Shown: piece after piece, positions 52,110 through 61,722 of the stretch
Layout: each line of letters starts with the position of its first letter
How positions within the stretch are numbered: position 1 is the stretch's first letter
Assembly (NCBI RefSeq): GCF_900176885.1
Contig: NZ_LT839648.1
Span: 2,570,618 to 2,634,617, forward strand
Reading direction: 5' to 3'
DNA from: Oceanobacillus senegalensis
GTDB lineage: Bacteria > Bacillota > Bacilli > Bacillales > Amphibacillaceae
DNA length: 64,000 bases
The notes under the pieces: model-generated
Seen by the model: only the letters and a program-made list of their open reading frames with translations
What the model was told of the DNA's origin: nothing
The model's database searches: none
Made by a program: the position numbers and the translations under genes

Positions 52110-53075
52110 ATGACGCTGGTACGTCTAGGTTATGTTGCAATGAGTATGGAACTTAAAAATGCTTCCCCCTCCAAAACAATGACTTATACGCAATTCCAAA
52201 AAATCGATGACCGTGAAGCAGCGATACGGAAATTAGAACGAATCGCACTTCAAAATTTACACAATACGCTTAGAACTTTAAGGCATAATGCAGCTTCTAG
52301 CATTCATTTCTATCGATTATCTTCTCGTCTTATTCCTTTGGCCAATCACGAAGAACTTCCTGATTGGAATTATATAAAACCATTAAAGGAAGCACTTCGA
52401 GAGCTTGGGAAATTCGCCAAAAGCCAGAGAATTAGAATGGACTTTCATCCGGATCATTTTGTTCTCATTAACTCAACAAAGAAGCATGTTTTGAAAAATT
52501 CCATAAGCACCCTAAAAATGCATTATTTACTATTAAAATCAATGGGGATTGACCCAACCCACCGCTGTGTCATACATGTTGGTGGGAATTATAAAGAAAC
52601 AGAAAAATCACTGGAACGGTTTATCGAAAATTGGATGTATGTCCCACGAGCTATTCAAAAAATGATCATGCTTGAAAATGATGATACTTCATTCACATTA
52701 GGAGATACACTTTACTTATGTGAAAAGCTAGATATCCCGCTTGTATTTGATTACCATCATCATCTTGCCTATCATCAAAATCCGAATTGGGAAGTCCATT
52801 GGGATCGGATTGTACAAACATGGAGGCATTCTGATTTACCAATTAAGATGCATATATCAAGCCCCAAAAGTCAAAAGGCATATCGGCATCATGCAGATTA
52901 TGTAGACTGTGATATGTTTTTTGATTTTCTAAAAGAAATAAAAGGTAGTATACCTCAAATTGACTGTATGATTGAGGCCAAAAGAAAGGATGAAGCTCTT
53001 TTCACATTAATGAAAGAAATTCAAACAAGGAAAGACATTGAGATAATGGACGAATCTTCTTTTTATTTAAAGTGA
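52110..53075 (+). CDS. uvsE: UV damage endonuclease UvsE (copy 2, tandem paralogue)
   Basis: This 321-residue paralogue has the same order of motifs: RLGYVAMSMELKNASPSKTMTY, FHPDHFVLI near 113, VIHVGGNY near 157, MLENDD near 187, DYHHHLAY near 215, KMHISSPKSQKAYR near 246 and MIEAKRK near 287. All expected metal ligands remain, so it should be active. Identity with copy 1 looks well under that of a recent duplication. The ATG follows AAGAGGTGG. The pair is probably co-transcribed. Confidence 0.85.
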   Translation: MTLVRLGYVAMSMELKNASPSKTMTYTQFQKIDDREAAIRKLERIALQNLHNTLRTLRHNAASSIHFYRLSSRLIPLANHEELPDWNYIKPLKEALRELGKFAKSQRIRMDFHPDHFVLINSTKKHVLKNSISTLKMHYLLLKSMGIDPTHRCVIHVGGNYKETEKSLERFIENWMYVPRAIQKMIMLENDDTSFTLGDTLYLCEKLDIPLVFDYHHHLAYHQNPNWEVHWDRIVQTWRHSDLPIKMHISSPKSQKAYRHHADYVDCDMFFDFLKEIKGSIPQIDCMIEAKRKDEALFTLMKEIQTRKDIEIMDESSFYLK

Positions 53076-53166
53076 ATCATAGAAATGAATCATCGGGACG
53101 ATTCTAATGATGATATGCATTACAAGGAAAAAGATAATCGAACTCAAATATTAGGAGGAAGTCAGA

Positions 53167-53595
53167 TTGAATAACGAAGATGTTATAAAAGAACTAAACG
53201 CTTATTTAAAGGGGGAGTTTATGGGAATTCATTCCTATGAACACTACATTCAACATGCTACAGATCCAGACATTAAAACAGTACTTCAACGCATTCAGCG
53301 CGAACACAAAGAACATGCTGCCAAAATAGCAGAGAGAATTCAAAACCTTGGTGGGAAAGCTGTTGATGATAATGGAACAATACTTTCCATAAGAGAAGGA
53401 ATGTTAAAGCTAAAAGGGGTTCCTGATACAACAGAGGATATCTTAAGGAATGCTATTAAAGGACAAGAGATGGGAATGAAAATGACAGAAGAAATTGTTA
53501 GAGGCGATTTAGATGGTGAAAGCAAACAATTGGTTGCAGAGAATTTAGATGAAGACATGGAGCATATTCACCAATTGAATGACTTATTACATTAG
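53167..53595 (+). CDS. Ferritin-like DUF2383-type protein
   Basis: This 142-residue all-helical protein looks ferritin-like: EFMGIHSYEHYIQHATDP near 17-34 and QREHKEHAAKIAERIQNLGGK near 44-64, where Glu and His repeats could bind a di-iron centre, then NAIKGQEMGMKMTEEI near 98 and MEHIHQLNDLLH at the end. DUF2383 proteins are found in stress or spore settings; the function is not settled. The start is TTG at 53167, after TTAGGAGG. It follows the uvsE pair by 91 bases, so it may belong to a stress group. Confidence 0.72.
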   Translation: MNNEDVIKELNAYLKGEFMGIHSYEHYIQHATDPDIKTVLQRIQREHKEHAAKIAERIQNLGGKAVDDNGTILSIREGMLKLKGVPDTTEDILRNAIKGQEMGMKMTEEIVRGDLDGESKQLVAENLDEDMEHIHQLNDLLH

Positions 53596-53711
53596 TAGCA
53601 TCAGTCTTCAACCCACATCACTGCCGAGGGAAGAATAGCTATCCTCCTTCCCTTTTGTAAGGCTGTTTTCTATAATACCTTATAGCTTTTTATTCCCAAT
53701 AGAAGAATAAC

Positions 53712-53737
53712 GCTATCTCTTAGAAGATAGCCTTTTT
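53712..53737 (+). terminator. Terminator between convergent genes
   Basis: GCTATCT and AGATAGC pair over a short loop followed by CTTTTTAAT on the plus strand, just before the end of the convergent AEC carrier gene. A second weaker hairpin (AGGGAAG/CTTCCCT followed by TTTT) lies near 53630-53655. Confidence 0.65.
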
Positions 53738-54674
53738 AATTACTCAAATAATAAACAATCGTGTAAAGAACAGGGATAGTGATAATACATAACAAGGTTG
53801 TTAAGAGTACTCCAATAGATGCAAAATAAGAGTCCCCTCCATATCTCTGCGCATAAAGGGAAATAGTTGGTGCTGAAGGCATACCGGAAACTAAAACGGC
53901 TATGAGCAGCACTGAAAATGGTACAGACAAGGCCGCAAAAGGAAATAAAATAACAGGAATAATAATAAGCCTAGTTAACGATGATTTCCATATATAGATG
54001 CTTTTTATTAATGAAATGAAGTTGTTATATTTCACGTTTGCAATCAGGATTCCTATCAACATCATGGAAAGGGGTATCGTCATTTTCCCCACACTTTCAA
54101 GCCCATCAGATATAACAACAGGCCATCCTATCGGCAAAAAAAATATAACCAAACCTATCAATGTGGATAGAATGCCGGGGTTTAAAAAGATATTTTTCCA
54201 GTCGATTGTTTTCTTATTTCTACTAAATAGATATATTCCATATGTCCAAATAAGGATTAAGTAGCATAAGTTGAAAATCGTTAAATAAACGATTCCTTGT
54301 TCCCCTAAAAGAATATAACTGATGGCATAACCGATAAATCCTTGATTACCAAAAATAATCAGGCCCTCATATACACTTTTCTGTTGCTCTGGAAGTTTCG
54401 ACCTTTTTCTCATCCAGTATGCCAAAAAACAAGAAATACCTAGAATGTACACGGACATCATAATAAACCACATAAATTCTCTTAGTAATGTAATGGAAAA
54501 AGTTATATCCAGAGAATATAAAATAAGGGCAGGCAACGTAATATATAAAATTAATTGGGTTAAAACATCGTTTGCTTTCTCATTTAAAACACCCATTTTC
54601 CTTACCACAAAACCTAAGATAGCAATTCCATACAGTACGAGCATTTCCTGCATAAATGCGCTTAGAGACTCCAC
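53736..54674 (-). CDS. AEC family carrier (auxin efflux/malate permease type)
   Basis: This membrane protein of about 312 residues has ten hydrophobic helices, with the family's N-terminal ILGFVVRKMGVLNEKANDVLTQLILYITLPALI and the C-terminal GMPSAPTISLYAQRYGGDSYFAS segment. AEC members export or exchange organic acids, malate among them. GTG at 54674 is the likely start, following GGAGGGG; in-frame codons further up lack a site. The gene is monocistronic. The substrate is unknown. Confidence 0.84.
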   Translation of the reverse strand: MESLSAFMQEMLVLYGIAILGFVVRKMGVLNEKANDVLTQLILYITLPALILYSLDITFSITLLREFMWFIMMSVYILGISCFLAYWMRKRSKLPEQQKSVYEGLIIFGNQGFIGYAISYILLGEQGIVYLTIFNLCYLILIWTYGIYLFSRNKKTIDWKNIFLNPGILSTLIGLVIFFLPIGWPVVISDGLESVGKMTIPLSMMLIGILIANVKYNNFISLIKSIYIWKSSLTRLIIIPVILFPFAALSVPFSVLLIAVLVSGMPSAPTISLYAQRYGGDSYFASIGVLLTTLLCIITIPVLYTIVYYLSN

Positions 54675-54948
54675 TTTTATCCCCTCCGCTTTACTGTATG
54701 AAACAGTTAGGCAGATGGTTAACTCCATAATTGCAAGGTCCACCTGGGAAAAGAAATGCTTCTTTCCGTTCCCTTTGTAAATTAATTATTATTGGTGGAT
54801 TCATGTTTTTCTTTATCCATTCAGGAAATTCAAATAATACTCATTTTCAACACTTGGGACTATCCCTGCATCAACCGATAGAACTATTTTGTCAGTTCAT
54901 AAGACAGGATTTTATACCTAGTTATCCATGGGTTTACCATACTAGCAA

Positions 54949-54990
54949 AACAGCTATGAACCTATATTTAAATATAGATTCATAGCTGTT
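54949..54990 (-). terminator. Terminator of the sulfate assimilation operon
   Basis: AACAGCTATGAA and TTCATAGCTGTT form the outer stem, and the inner CTATATTTAAATATAG is a further palindrome, giving a nearly continuous 20-bp helix. TTTTGC follows on the minus strand. It lies 28 bases after cysC. The outer stem nearly repeats that of 45591-45624. Confidence 0.8.
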
Positions 54991-55018
54991 AGTACATCTA
55001 ATCCCGAAAATTAAATAA

Positions 55019-55624
55019 TTACTCATTGATATAATCATTATCCCTTAAATAAGAGAGAATAGCCTTGACCGACTCCTCTACGGATAATTCCTCCGTATTA
55101 ATCACGACTTCTGGACTTGATGGTTCTTCATATGGGGCATCGACTCCTGTAAACGCTTTGATTTCACCAGCACGCGCCTTTTTGTATAACCCTTTTGGAT
55201 CGCGTGATTCACAAGCTTCTAGACTACAATTTACATGCACTTCAATAAATTCCTTCTCCTCCAAAATACCCCTAACATTATCACGATCTTCCCTATATGG
55301 TGAAATGAAGGCGGTTAATGTAATCATTCCTGCATCCACCATCAGTTTGGCAACTTCCCCTATACGCCTTATATTCTCTTTCCGATCATCTGGACTAAAC
55401 CCCAAATTACTATTTAAACCATGACGGACATTATCGCCATCTAATCGATAGGTTTGAATATTCCTATCATACAATGCTTTCTCCAGAGCCACTGAAATCG
55501 TAGACTTACCTGATCCGGAAAGTCCTGTAAACCAGATGACAGCACTCTTATGGTTATTCCGCTTTTGCCTCTCTTCTTTTGTTACAGCAGAATCATGCCA
55601 AACCACATTAGTTGATTTGCTCAT
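55019..55624 (-). CDS. cysC: Adenylylsulfate kinase
   Basis: This 201-residue APS kinase has the P-loop GLSGSGKST near 34-42, [12 protein letters not shown] near 59, [10 protein letters not shown] near 85 and the family segment [13 protein letters not shown] near 105. It phosphorylates adenylylsulfate to PAPS with ATP. It is the last gene of the sulfate operon, 24 bases after sat. The ATG follows AAGGAGAG. The downstream reductase is of the APS/PAPS CysH type, so both APS and PAPS may be used. Confidence 0.93.
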   Translation of the reverse strand: MSKSTNVVWHDSAVTKEERQKRNNHKSAVIWFTGLSGSGKSTISVALEKALYDRNIQTYRLDGDNVRHGLNSNLGFSPDDRKENIRRIGEVAKLMVDAGMITLTAFISPYREDRDNVRGILEEKEFIEVHVNCSLEACESRDPKGLYKKARAGEIKAFTGVDAPYEEPSSPEVVINTEELSVEESVKAILSYLRDNDYINE

Positions 55625-55648
55625 ACTATCTCTCCTTCTAATAATGGA

Positions 55649-56830
55649 TTATACTTCCTGCATCCCTTTAATAAGTACTTCTGCCACTTCTGGACGGGAA
55701 AACTGTTTTGGTAATTGTTCCCCATTTCGAAGCTTTTCTCTCACTTTTGTTCCACTTAAATGAACATGAGATGACTTATCATGTGGGCACGTTTTTGCTG
55801 TTGCCATGTTCTCACATTTCTGGCAGTAGAAAGCATGCTCAAATTTGAATATTTGAATACCTAATTCTTGTTCATATTCTGAAATCAACTCTTGTGCCTC
55901 ATACGTTCCATAATAGTCACCAACCCCGGCATGATCGCGTCCTACAATAAAATGTGTGCAACCATAATTTTTCCGAACGGTCGCATGGAGAATTGCTTCT
56001 CTTGGACCAGCATACCGCATCGCTGCAGGATAAATAACTAGTCTTGCGCGATCCTTAGGATAATAGTTTTTCAAAATAACTTGATAACTTTCCATCCGAA
56101 CATCTGCTGGAATATCATCGGCCTTAGTCTCACCGACTAATGGATTTAATAGTAACCCATCTACAGACTCTAGTGCAGATTTTTGAATATATTCATGTGC
56201 TCGATGAACAGGGTTTCTTGTTTGAAAACCAACAACTGTTTTCCATCCTAAATCAGCAAACATTTTTCTTGTTTCCGTTGGATCTAAATAAAATTCCTTA
56301 AAATCATCATGATTCGGACGATTTAATAGATAAATAGGTCCAGCTAAATACACATTACCCTTTTCATAAACTCTTTTCACACCTGGATGTGCTTCATCGG
56401 TTGTACCATAGACAAGTTTCGCCTCTTTTTCTTTGTCATATTCAAATTTTTCTTGTAATTCAAGCACACCATATAATTGATTGTCCTCACCATAAAGGGC
56501 AACGGATGAACCGATTTCAAGTTCTTCCGCTTCATTTTCTGATACCGGTAAGGTAATTGGTATACTCCATACCAATCCATTAGACAAGCGCATTTCTTCT
56601 ACTACACGATGGTAATCTTCTCTTCCCATAAAACCCGTAAGTGGACTAAACGCACCGATTGCAATTAGTTCTAAATCTGATATACTCCAAGCATTTAAAG
56701 TTAATGCCTTTAAAGTAGAAGCTTTTTCAATCCACGCTTTTTTCTGTTCACCAGCCAATTCCCTTTGTATAAGTTCCCCACCATGTGGCAAAATTGTTGT
56801 TATATTCCTATCTCTTGTTAATGTCACCAT
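55649..56830 (-). CDS. sat: Sulfate adenylyltransferase
   Basis: This single-subunit ATP sulfurylase of about 393 residues has [16 protein letters not shown] near 192 (the HxxH nucleotide motif), [11 protein letters not shown] near 286 and a Cys-rich C-terminal segment [16 protein letters not shown] near 338. It makes adenylylsulfate from sulfate and ATP. The ATG at 56830 follows AAGGAGG; the upstream ATG at 56848 overlaps the TauE/SafE stop and lacks a site. The gene lies between the TauE/SafE and cysC genes. Confidence 0.92.
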   Translation of the reverse strand: MVTLTRDRNITTILPHGGELIQRELAGEQKKAWIEKASTLKALTLNAWSISDLELIAIGAFSPLTGFMGREDYHRVVEEMRLSNGLVWSIPITLPVSENEAEELEIGSSVALYGEDNQLYGVLELQEKFEYDKEKEAKLVYGTTDEAHPGVKRVYEKGNVYLAGPIYLLNRPNHDDFKEFYLDPTETRKMFADLGWKTVVGFQTRNPVHRAHEYIQKSALESVDGLLLNPLVGETKADDIPADVRMESYQVILKNYYPKDRARLVIYPAAMRYAGPREAILHATVRKNYGCTHFIVGRDHAGVGDYYGTYEAQELISEYEQELGIQIFKFEHAFYCQKCENMATAKTCPHDKSSHVHLSGTKVREKLRNGEQLPKQFSRPEVAEVLIKGMQEV

Positions 56831-56844
56831 GAATTCCTCCTTAT

Positions 56845-57747
56845 TCATTTTTCCATTAAACTAACTTCCTGTTCTTTACGTTCTTCTCCATGTTTACCGT
56901 TTCGATATTTTGCATAAATAATCAGTGAAATCCATCCTATAAATAAACAGAAAAAAACAATGTGTGTCATGGTCTCATTACTAACAAAATATTGAAGTAG
57001 AATATTTGTATTGGTCAGAATGATTAAGCCGCCGACAATAGCTCCTAAAAGATGTAATGGGAGAACTTTAACCAACCAAGCTGCAATTGGAGCAGCAAAA
57101 ACACCACCTAATGCAAAAGCACCAACCCATAACCAATTAATCGCTTCCCACCCTAGAAAAAGTAAAAAACCGATTGATGCTGATAACGTAATTGCAAATT
57201 CACTTGTCGATACCGTTCCGATAACAACACGAGGATTGATTCCCTTTTTCGATAATAAAAGTGGAGTGTTAATTGGTCCCCATCCACCCCCACCAATGGA
57301 ATCTAAAAATCCTGAAATGGCAGCTAGTGGCAAGAGAAACACGCTGGATATTTTTTGCCTGCCCCCTTGCTGATTGACATCCATTTTAAATAGAAATCGA
57401 TAAAGAATATAAATCCCCATTGCCAAAAGAAATATTGAAATAAATGGTTTAATCATTTCCCCATGGATATTACTTAACAAAGCTGCACCGATAAATGCTG
57501 TAATAGCCCCCGGAATAGCCAAACGCACCATTAGTGACTTATCAACATTTCCAAACTTCCAATGCGACACACCCGAAGCTGCAGTTGTAGCAACTTCTGA
57601 GATGTGGATGGTTGCAGAAACAACAGCAGGAGCCACGCCAAACATAAGCAATAAAGAAGATGAGGTTGCACCAAATGCCATTCCTAGTGAACCATCAATT
57701 AGTTGTGCAAAAAAGCCAACGAGTGTGAAGATGAGTAGTTTTTGCAT
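56845..57747 (-). CDS. TauE/SafE family membrane protein, probable sulfate or sulfite permease
   Basis: This 300-residue protein has about eight hydrophobic helices and the two family repeats: [23 protein letters not shown] near 16 and [23 protein letters not shown] near 140-162. TauE/SafE members move small sulfur anions. Place inside the assimilation operon, between sirC and sat, suggests sulfate uptake or sulfite export; B. subtilis uses an unrelated permease (CysP) at the same locus. The ATG follows AAGGAG. Confidence 0.82.
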   Translation of the reverse strand: MQKLLIFTLVGFFAQLIDGSLGMAFGATSSSLLLMFGVAPAVVSATIHISEVATTAASGVSHWKFGNVDKSLMVRLAIPGAITAFIGAALLSNIHGEMIKPFISIFLLAMGIYILYRFLFKMDVNQQGGRQKISSVFLLPLAAISGFLDSIGGGGWGPINTPLLLSKKGINPRVVIGTVSTSEFAITLSASIGFLLFLGWEAINWLWVGAFALGGVFAAPIAAWLVKVLPLHLLGAIVGGLIILTNTNILLQYFVSNETMTHIVFFCLFIGWISLIIYAKYRNGKHGEERKEQEVSLMEK

Positions 57748-57783
57748 GACGGGCTCCCTTCTTTGTAAACTATAAGTGATTAA

Positions 57784-58398
57784 TTAATCTAGATTTTCTC
57801 TTAGAAATTCTAAAGTGTCCCTCTGTTTTTCGATGTTTAAGAAATCCTTCGATAGTAAATCATTTAAAAGGGCTTTCTTTTCACTTTTTTCTAAAGTAGA
57901 TTGCTTGATTAACTTTCTACATACATATAAAAAGTCCACATAATTCCCGTATGAATGACCATACATCGATTCCAGATTTTTTCTTATTTTCGAAGTAAGA
58001 ATTGGACTAGCTCCACCTGTCGATACACTGATAGTTAGTCTTCCCTGCCTGAATGTACCTGGAAATTCCGTATCTCCCTTTTCCCCATCATCAACAATGT
58101 TCAACAATGTTTCTTGTGGAACATTGTTTTTAATAGACTGATTGACTTCTGGATCATTGGTTGCAGCAATAACAAGAAATGCTTGATGGATGTCTTTAGA
58201 CTGAAAATGTTTTTGCTTCCACCTTAACAGCCCTCGTTTCCTCAAGGAGTGTAGCCTATCCGTTATCTCTGGACTAACGAGCGTAATGACAGCCCCACTT
58301 TCCTTTAGAGACAAAACACGCCGTTCTGCTACGGAGCCTCCGCCAATTATCACAACCTGTTTATCCGCTAAATTTATCATTAATGGTGTAAGTACCAT
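57784..58398 (-). CDS. sirC: Precorrin-2 dehydrogenase (siroheme synthase N-terminal type)
   Basis: This protein of about 204 residues has an NAD-binding start MINLADKQVVIIGGGSVAERRVLSL, ITLVSPEITDRL, LVIAATNDPEVNQSI near 84 and TVSVSTGG-like ISVSTGGASPILTSKIRKNLE near 125. It oxidises precorrin-2 to sirohydrochlorin. The ATG at 58398 is preferred; the in-frame TTG at 58419 has no site. It is 30-odd bases after sirB. No methyltransferase domain is fused, unlike enterobacterial CysG, which matches the separate sumT here. Confidence 0.87.
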   Translation of the reverse strand: MVLTPLMINLADKQVVIIGGGSVAERRVLSLKESGAVITLVSPEITDRLHSLRKRGLLRWKQKHFQSKDIHQAFLVIAATNDPEVNQSIKNNVPQETLLNIVDDGEKGDTEFPGTFRQGRLTISVSTGGASPILTSKIRKNLESMYGHSYGNYVDFLYVCRKLIKQSTLEKSEKKALLNDLLSKDFLNIEKQRDTLEFLRENLD

Positions 58399-58430
58399 CT
58401 TCCTTACCATCCTTTTCAATGTACTGATGA

Positions 58431-59174
58431 TTAAAATTGGTAAGCAGGCTTAAAAGATTCATAGACTCTGTCTTTTAGTGCCTGTTGCATTACCGGATGG
58501 TCACCAAGGTGATGACAGAGCACCACTTTATCCTCTCTATCTAAATCATTTATTTTCCTCTCGATGAAACGCATTAGATAGCCTGTAAACCATAGATATG
58601 GGACCACAAATACTTTTGAATGTCCTTGATCTAAGGCTTGCTTCAAGGATTCTTCAAACAAGGGGGTACACGCTGCCAAATAGCATACATTAACATGTTT
58701 AAATCCGGTTACTTCTTGGAGTTTTTTCCCAATCCATTCAACATCTACCTTTGTCTGAGGATTAGAGCTCCCTCTTCCTACTACTAATACTTTTGCAGCT
58801 TGATCGACGGGTATATTTTTTTCTTCAATTCTTTCTTTTAAGATATGAATTAAACGTTCTTGCACCCCTAATGGCCTTCCATACGAAAAGTGTATGTTTG
58901 GATATTTATCTTTTAGTTGCTGTATTTCTTCAGGAATATCTTGAAAATAATGTCCAGCACTTAAAAGTAAGACTGGAACAATAGCAATTTCCGTTGCTCC
59001 CAATTTAATGAGCCTTTCCATCCCTTGTTCCACATTTGGTTCAGCCAATTCCAGAAAACATATTTCCTGAAGCTCCACTTCTACTTGCGTCTTCACCAAA
59101 CTTAAAAAATCAACTGCTTCCTGACATGCTTCTGGAATTCTGCTTCCATGACTGACATATAAAATACCTTTCAT
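58431..59174 (-). CDS. sirB: Sirohydrochlorin ferrochelatase (CbiX-like)
   Basis: This 247-residue chelatase has two CbiX-type repeats. The first starts YVSHGSRIPEA with metal-binding His near 9 and carries VPVLLLSAGHYFQDIPEEI near 67-85. The second starts VLVVGRGSSNPQTKVDV near 129 and VVPYLWFTGYLMRFIE near 199. It inserts iron into sirohydrochlorin to give siroheme for sulfite reductase. The ATG follows GGAAGAGG. The operon order sumT-sirB-sirC is that of Bacillus. Confidence 0.88.
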   Translation of the reverse strand: MKGILYVSHGSRIPEACQEAVDFLSLVKTQVEVELQEICFLELAEPNVEQGMERLIKLGATEIAIVPVLLLSAGHYFQDIPEEIQQLKDKYPNIHFSYGRPLGVQERLIHILKERIEEKNIPVDQAAKVLVVGRGSSNPQTKVDVEWIGKKLQEVTGFKHVNVCYLAACTPLFEESLKQALDQGHSKVFVVPYLWFTGYLMRFIERKINDLDREDKVVLCHHLGDHPVMQQALKDRVYESFKPAYQF

Positions 59175-59188
59175 CCACCTCTTCCTTT

Positions 59189-59965
59189 CTAGCCAGAAAC
59201 TGCAGGTGTTTGAAATTCATGGTGATTAGCCATTTCTTCAAACCATTTCATTTCCTCTCTAAGGCGAACCACTTCCCCGATAACAATCATTGCTGGATTA
59301 CTTATTCCCCTCGCCTTTTGGGAAATATCTTCTAAAGTTCCTGTAACTGTTTGCTGTTCTTCTGTAGTTCCACAGTGGACTAAGGCAACAGGTGTTAATG
59401 GGGAACGACCGTGATTTATCAATATTTCACATATATGCGGTAGATTTCGTACCCCCATATAAATGCAAAGTGTTTCTGGTCCAAGGGCTAGATGTCTCCA
59501 GTAATCAATCGCATGATATCCCTTTGGCTTAACTCCTGTAACAAAGGCAACGGAAGAACTGTAATTGCGATGTGTCAATGGAATTCCCGCATAAGCAGGT
59601 GCTGCAGAACCAGCCGTTATCCCCGGAACTACTTCAAAAGGAATTCCATTCCTTGCGAGAACTTCCGCCTCTTCCCCACCTCTTCCAAAGATAAATGGAT
59701 CACCACCCTTTAACCTCGTTACTATACAACCATCCTTCGCGTATTTACAGAGAAGATTGTTAATTTCCTCCTGTTTCAAAACATGATAATCTGGACTTTT
59801 TCCACAATATACCAGCCTAGCGTTTTTAGGAGCATGATTCATTAATTCCTCATTAACTAAACGATCATAAATGATAACATCGGACTGCTGGATTGTTTTA
59901 AGTCCCTTTACTGTAATTAGATCTGGATCTCCCGGGCCGGCACCAACCAAATATACTTTCCCCAT
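59189..59965 (-). CDS. sumT: Uroporphyrinogen-III C-methyltransferase
   Basis: This 258-residue SUMT has VYLVGAGPGDPDLITVKG near 4-21, VTRLKGGDPFIFGRGGEEAE near 83-102, VPGITAGSAAPAYAGIPLTHR near 114 and CIYMGVRNLP near 166. It methylates uroporphyrinogen III twice with SAM to form precorrin-2, the first step to siroheme. It lies 18 bases after cysI. The ATG follows AGAGGGTG. The absence of cobalamin genes around it supports siroheme as the purpose. Confidence 0.92.
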   Translation of the reverse strand: MGKVYLVGAGPGDPDLITVKGLKTIQQSDVIIYDRLVNEELMNHAPKNARLVYCGKSPDYHVLKQEEINNLLCKYAKDGCIVTRLKGGDPFIFGRGGEEAEVLARNGIPFEVVPGITAGSAAPAYAGIPLTHRNYSSSVAFVTGVKPKGYHAIDYWRHLALGPETLCIYMGVRNLPHICEILINHGRSPLTPVALVHCGTTEEQQTVTGTLEDISQKARGISNPAMIVIGEVVRLREEMKWFEEMANHHEFQTPAVSG

Positions 59966-59983
59966 TTTTCACCCTCTTCTCTA

Positions 59984-61696
59984 TTAACTGTGAAAATCCA
60001 ATCCCGAATGAACCTCCGCAACATAACCGGCACGAATGACAAAATCTCCGAAATGTTCCCCTTCTTTTCGTTCCTCTTTATATTGAAATAGGATAGGACG
60101 TAAACTTTCTAATATTTCTTCTTCACCTATATTTTCAAGGTACAGTTTATTTAGTCTCTCTCCAGCAAATCCTCCACCTAAGTACATGTTATATTTTCCT
60201 GGTGCTTTTCCAATGAAAGCTATTTCAGCTAAACCTGGTCTTGAACAGCCATTCGGACAGCCTGACATACGAATAACGATTTCTTCTTCGCTTAATCCTG
60301 CTTCCTCAAGAATATCCTCTATTTTCGTTACTAAAGATGGAAGATAACGTTCGGATTCTGCCATAGCCAATCCACAAGTGGGAAGTGCGACACAGGCCAT
60401 GGAATTTCTCCTGAGACCAGAATAATGTTTTCCCTCTGCAATCCCATACCTATCCAATAAATCTTGAATTTCATTCTTTTTCTCATGGGTTACATTTGCG
60501 ATAATTAAATTCTGATTGGGAGTCAAACGTAAATCTCCTGTGTGAATCTTTGCTATTTCCCGTAAAGCGGTTTTAAGCTGATAATCTTCTGTATCTTTCA
60601 CTCGACCATTTTGAATAAACAATGTATAATGCCATTTGCCATCACCTTCTACCCAGCCATATCGGTCACCATTATGTTCAAATTGATAGGGGCGAGATTC
60701 CTCAAGTTTCCATCCTAACCTTCTATTAAGCTCTTCTTTTATCCAATCTAATCCCATTCTATCTACGGTATATTTGAACCTCGCATTTTTACGATCAGAG
60801 CGGTTGCCATGATCCCGTTGAATGGTAATAATTTTTTCAGCTACATCTAATGCATTTTCTTTTGGCGTAAATCCAATGACTCTACCTATCTGTGGATATG
60901 TTTTTGAATTGCCATGGGTCATTCCCATACCACCACCAACGGACACATTAAAGCCAGTAAGTTCTCCATCTTCCAATATGGCAATCAAACCAATATCCTG
61001 TGAAAATACGTCAATATCATTGGAAGGTGGAACAGCGATCCCTATTTTAAATTTACGAGGTAAATAGGTTTTACCGTAAATAGGCTCCACTTCTTCTGGA
61101 TTATTACTTGTGTCTACAATTTTTTCCTTATCAAGCCAAATTTCATGGTATGCACCTGTCCTAGGAGAAAAATGGTCACTCATTTTCCCTGCCAAATAAT
61201 ATACTTCACGATGAACCTCTGATTGATATGGATTTGGATTACACATAACATTTCTGTTTACATCCCCGCAGGCAGCAAGTGTACTGAGTAATGTATCATT
61301 AATTTCTTTCATTGTTGTTTTAAGATTCCTCTTCAGCACACCATGATATTGAAAGGACTGTCTTGTTGTTAATTTCACCGTACCATCTGCATACTTTTCA
61401 GCAAGATCATCTAAAACGAGCCATTGCTCTGGTGTTGTTACCCCACCTGGAGCGCGGACACGTATCATAAACTGGTATGCTGGTTCCAATTTTTGTCTGC
61501 GTCGTTCATCCCTTATATCCCTGTCATCTTGTTGATAACTGCCATGGAATTTTAGTAGTTTCGTATCTTCAGCCGATATTGCCCCAGTAATTGGATCTTG
61601 CAATCCTTCCTTGATGGTCCCGCGCAAATAGTTACTTTTCTCTTTGAGATGTTCTAGTTCATCTAATTGTTTCTCTACGTTTTTACTATCTGCCAC
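59984..61696 (-). CDS. cysI: Sulfite reductase (NADPH) hemoprotein beta-component
   Basis: This 570-residue hemoprotein has [11 protein letters not shown]-like [11 protein letters not shown] near 121, [14 protein letters not shown] near 270 and the siroheme-[4Fe-4S] ligands in [19 protein letters not shown] near 430 and [11 protein letters not shown] near 475. It reduces sulfite to sulfide with six electrons from CysJ. The start is GTG at 61696, nine bases after AAAGGGG. It lies 27 bases after cysJ and directly before the siroheme genes that supply its cofactor. Confidence 0.94.
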   Translation of the reverse strand: MADSKNVEKQLDELEHLKEKSNYLRGTIKEGLQDPITGAISAEDTKLLKFHGSYQQDDRDIRDERRRQKLEPAYQFMIRVRAPGGVTTPEQWLVLDDLAEKYADGTVKLTTRQSFQYHGVLKRNLKTTMKEINDTLLSTLAACGDVNRNVMCNPNPYQSEVHREVYYLAGKMSDHFSPRTGAYHEIWLDKEKIVDTSNNPEEVEPIYGKTYLPRKFKIGIAVPPSNDIDVFSQDIGLIAILEDGELTGFNVSVGGGMGMTHGNSKTYPQIGRVIGFTPKENALDVAEKIITIQRDHGNRSDRKNARFKYTVDRMGLDWIKEELNRRLGWKLEESRPYQFEHNGDRYGWVEGDGKWHYTLFIQNGRVKDTEDYQLKTALREIAKIHTGDLRLTPNQNLIIANVTHEKKNEIQDLLDRYGIAEGKHYSGLRRNSMACVALPTCGLAMAESERYLPSLVTKIEDILEEAGLSEEEIVIRMSGCPNGCSRPGLAEIAFIGKAPGKYNMYLGGGFAGERLNKLYLENIGEEEILESLRPILFQYKEERKEGEHFGDFVIRAGYVAEVHSGLDFHS

Positions 61697-61722
61697 TCTG
61701 AAAAACCCCTTTCTAATCGAAT

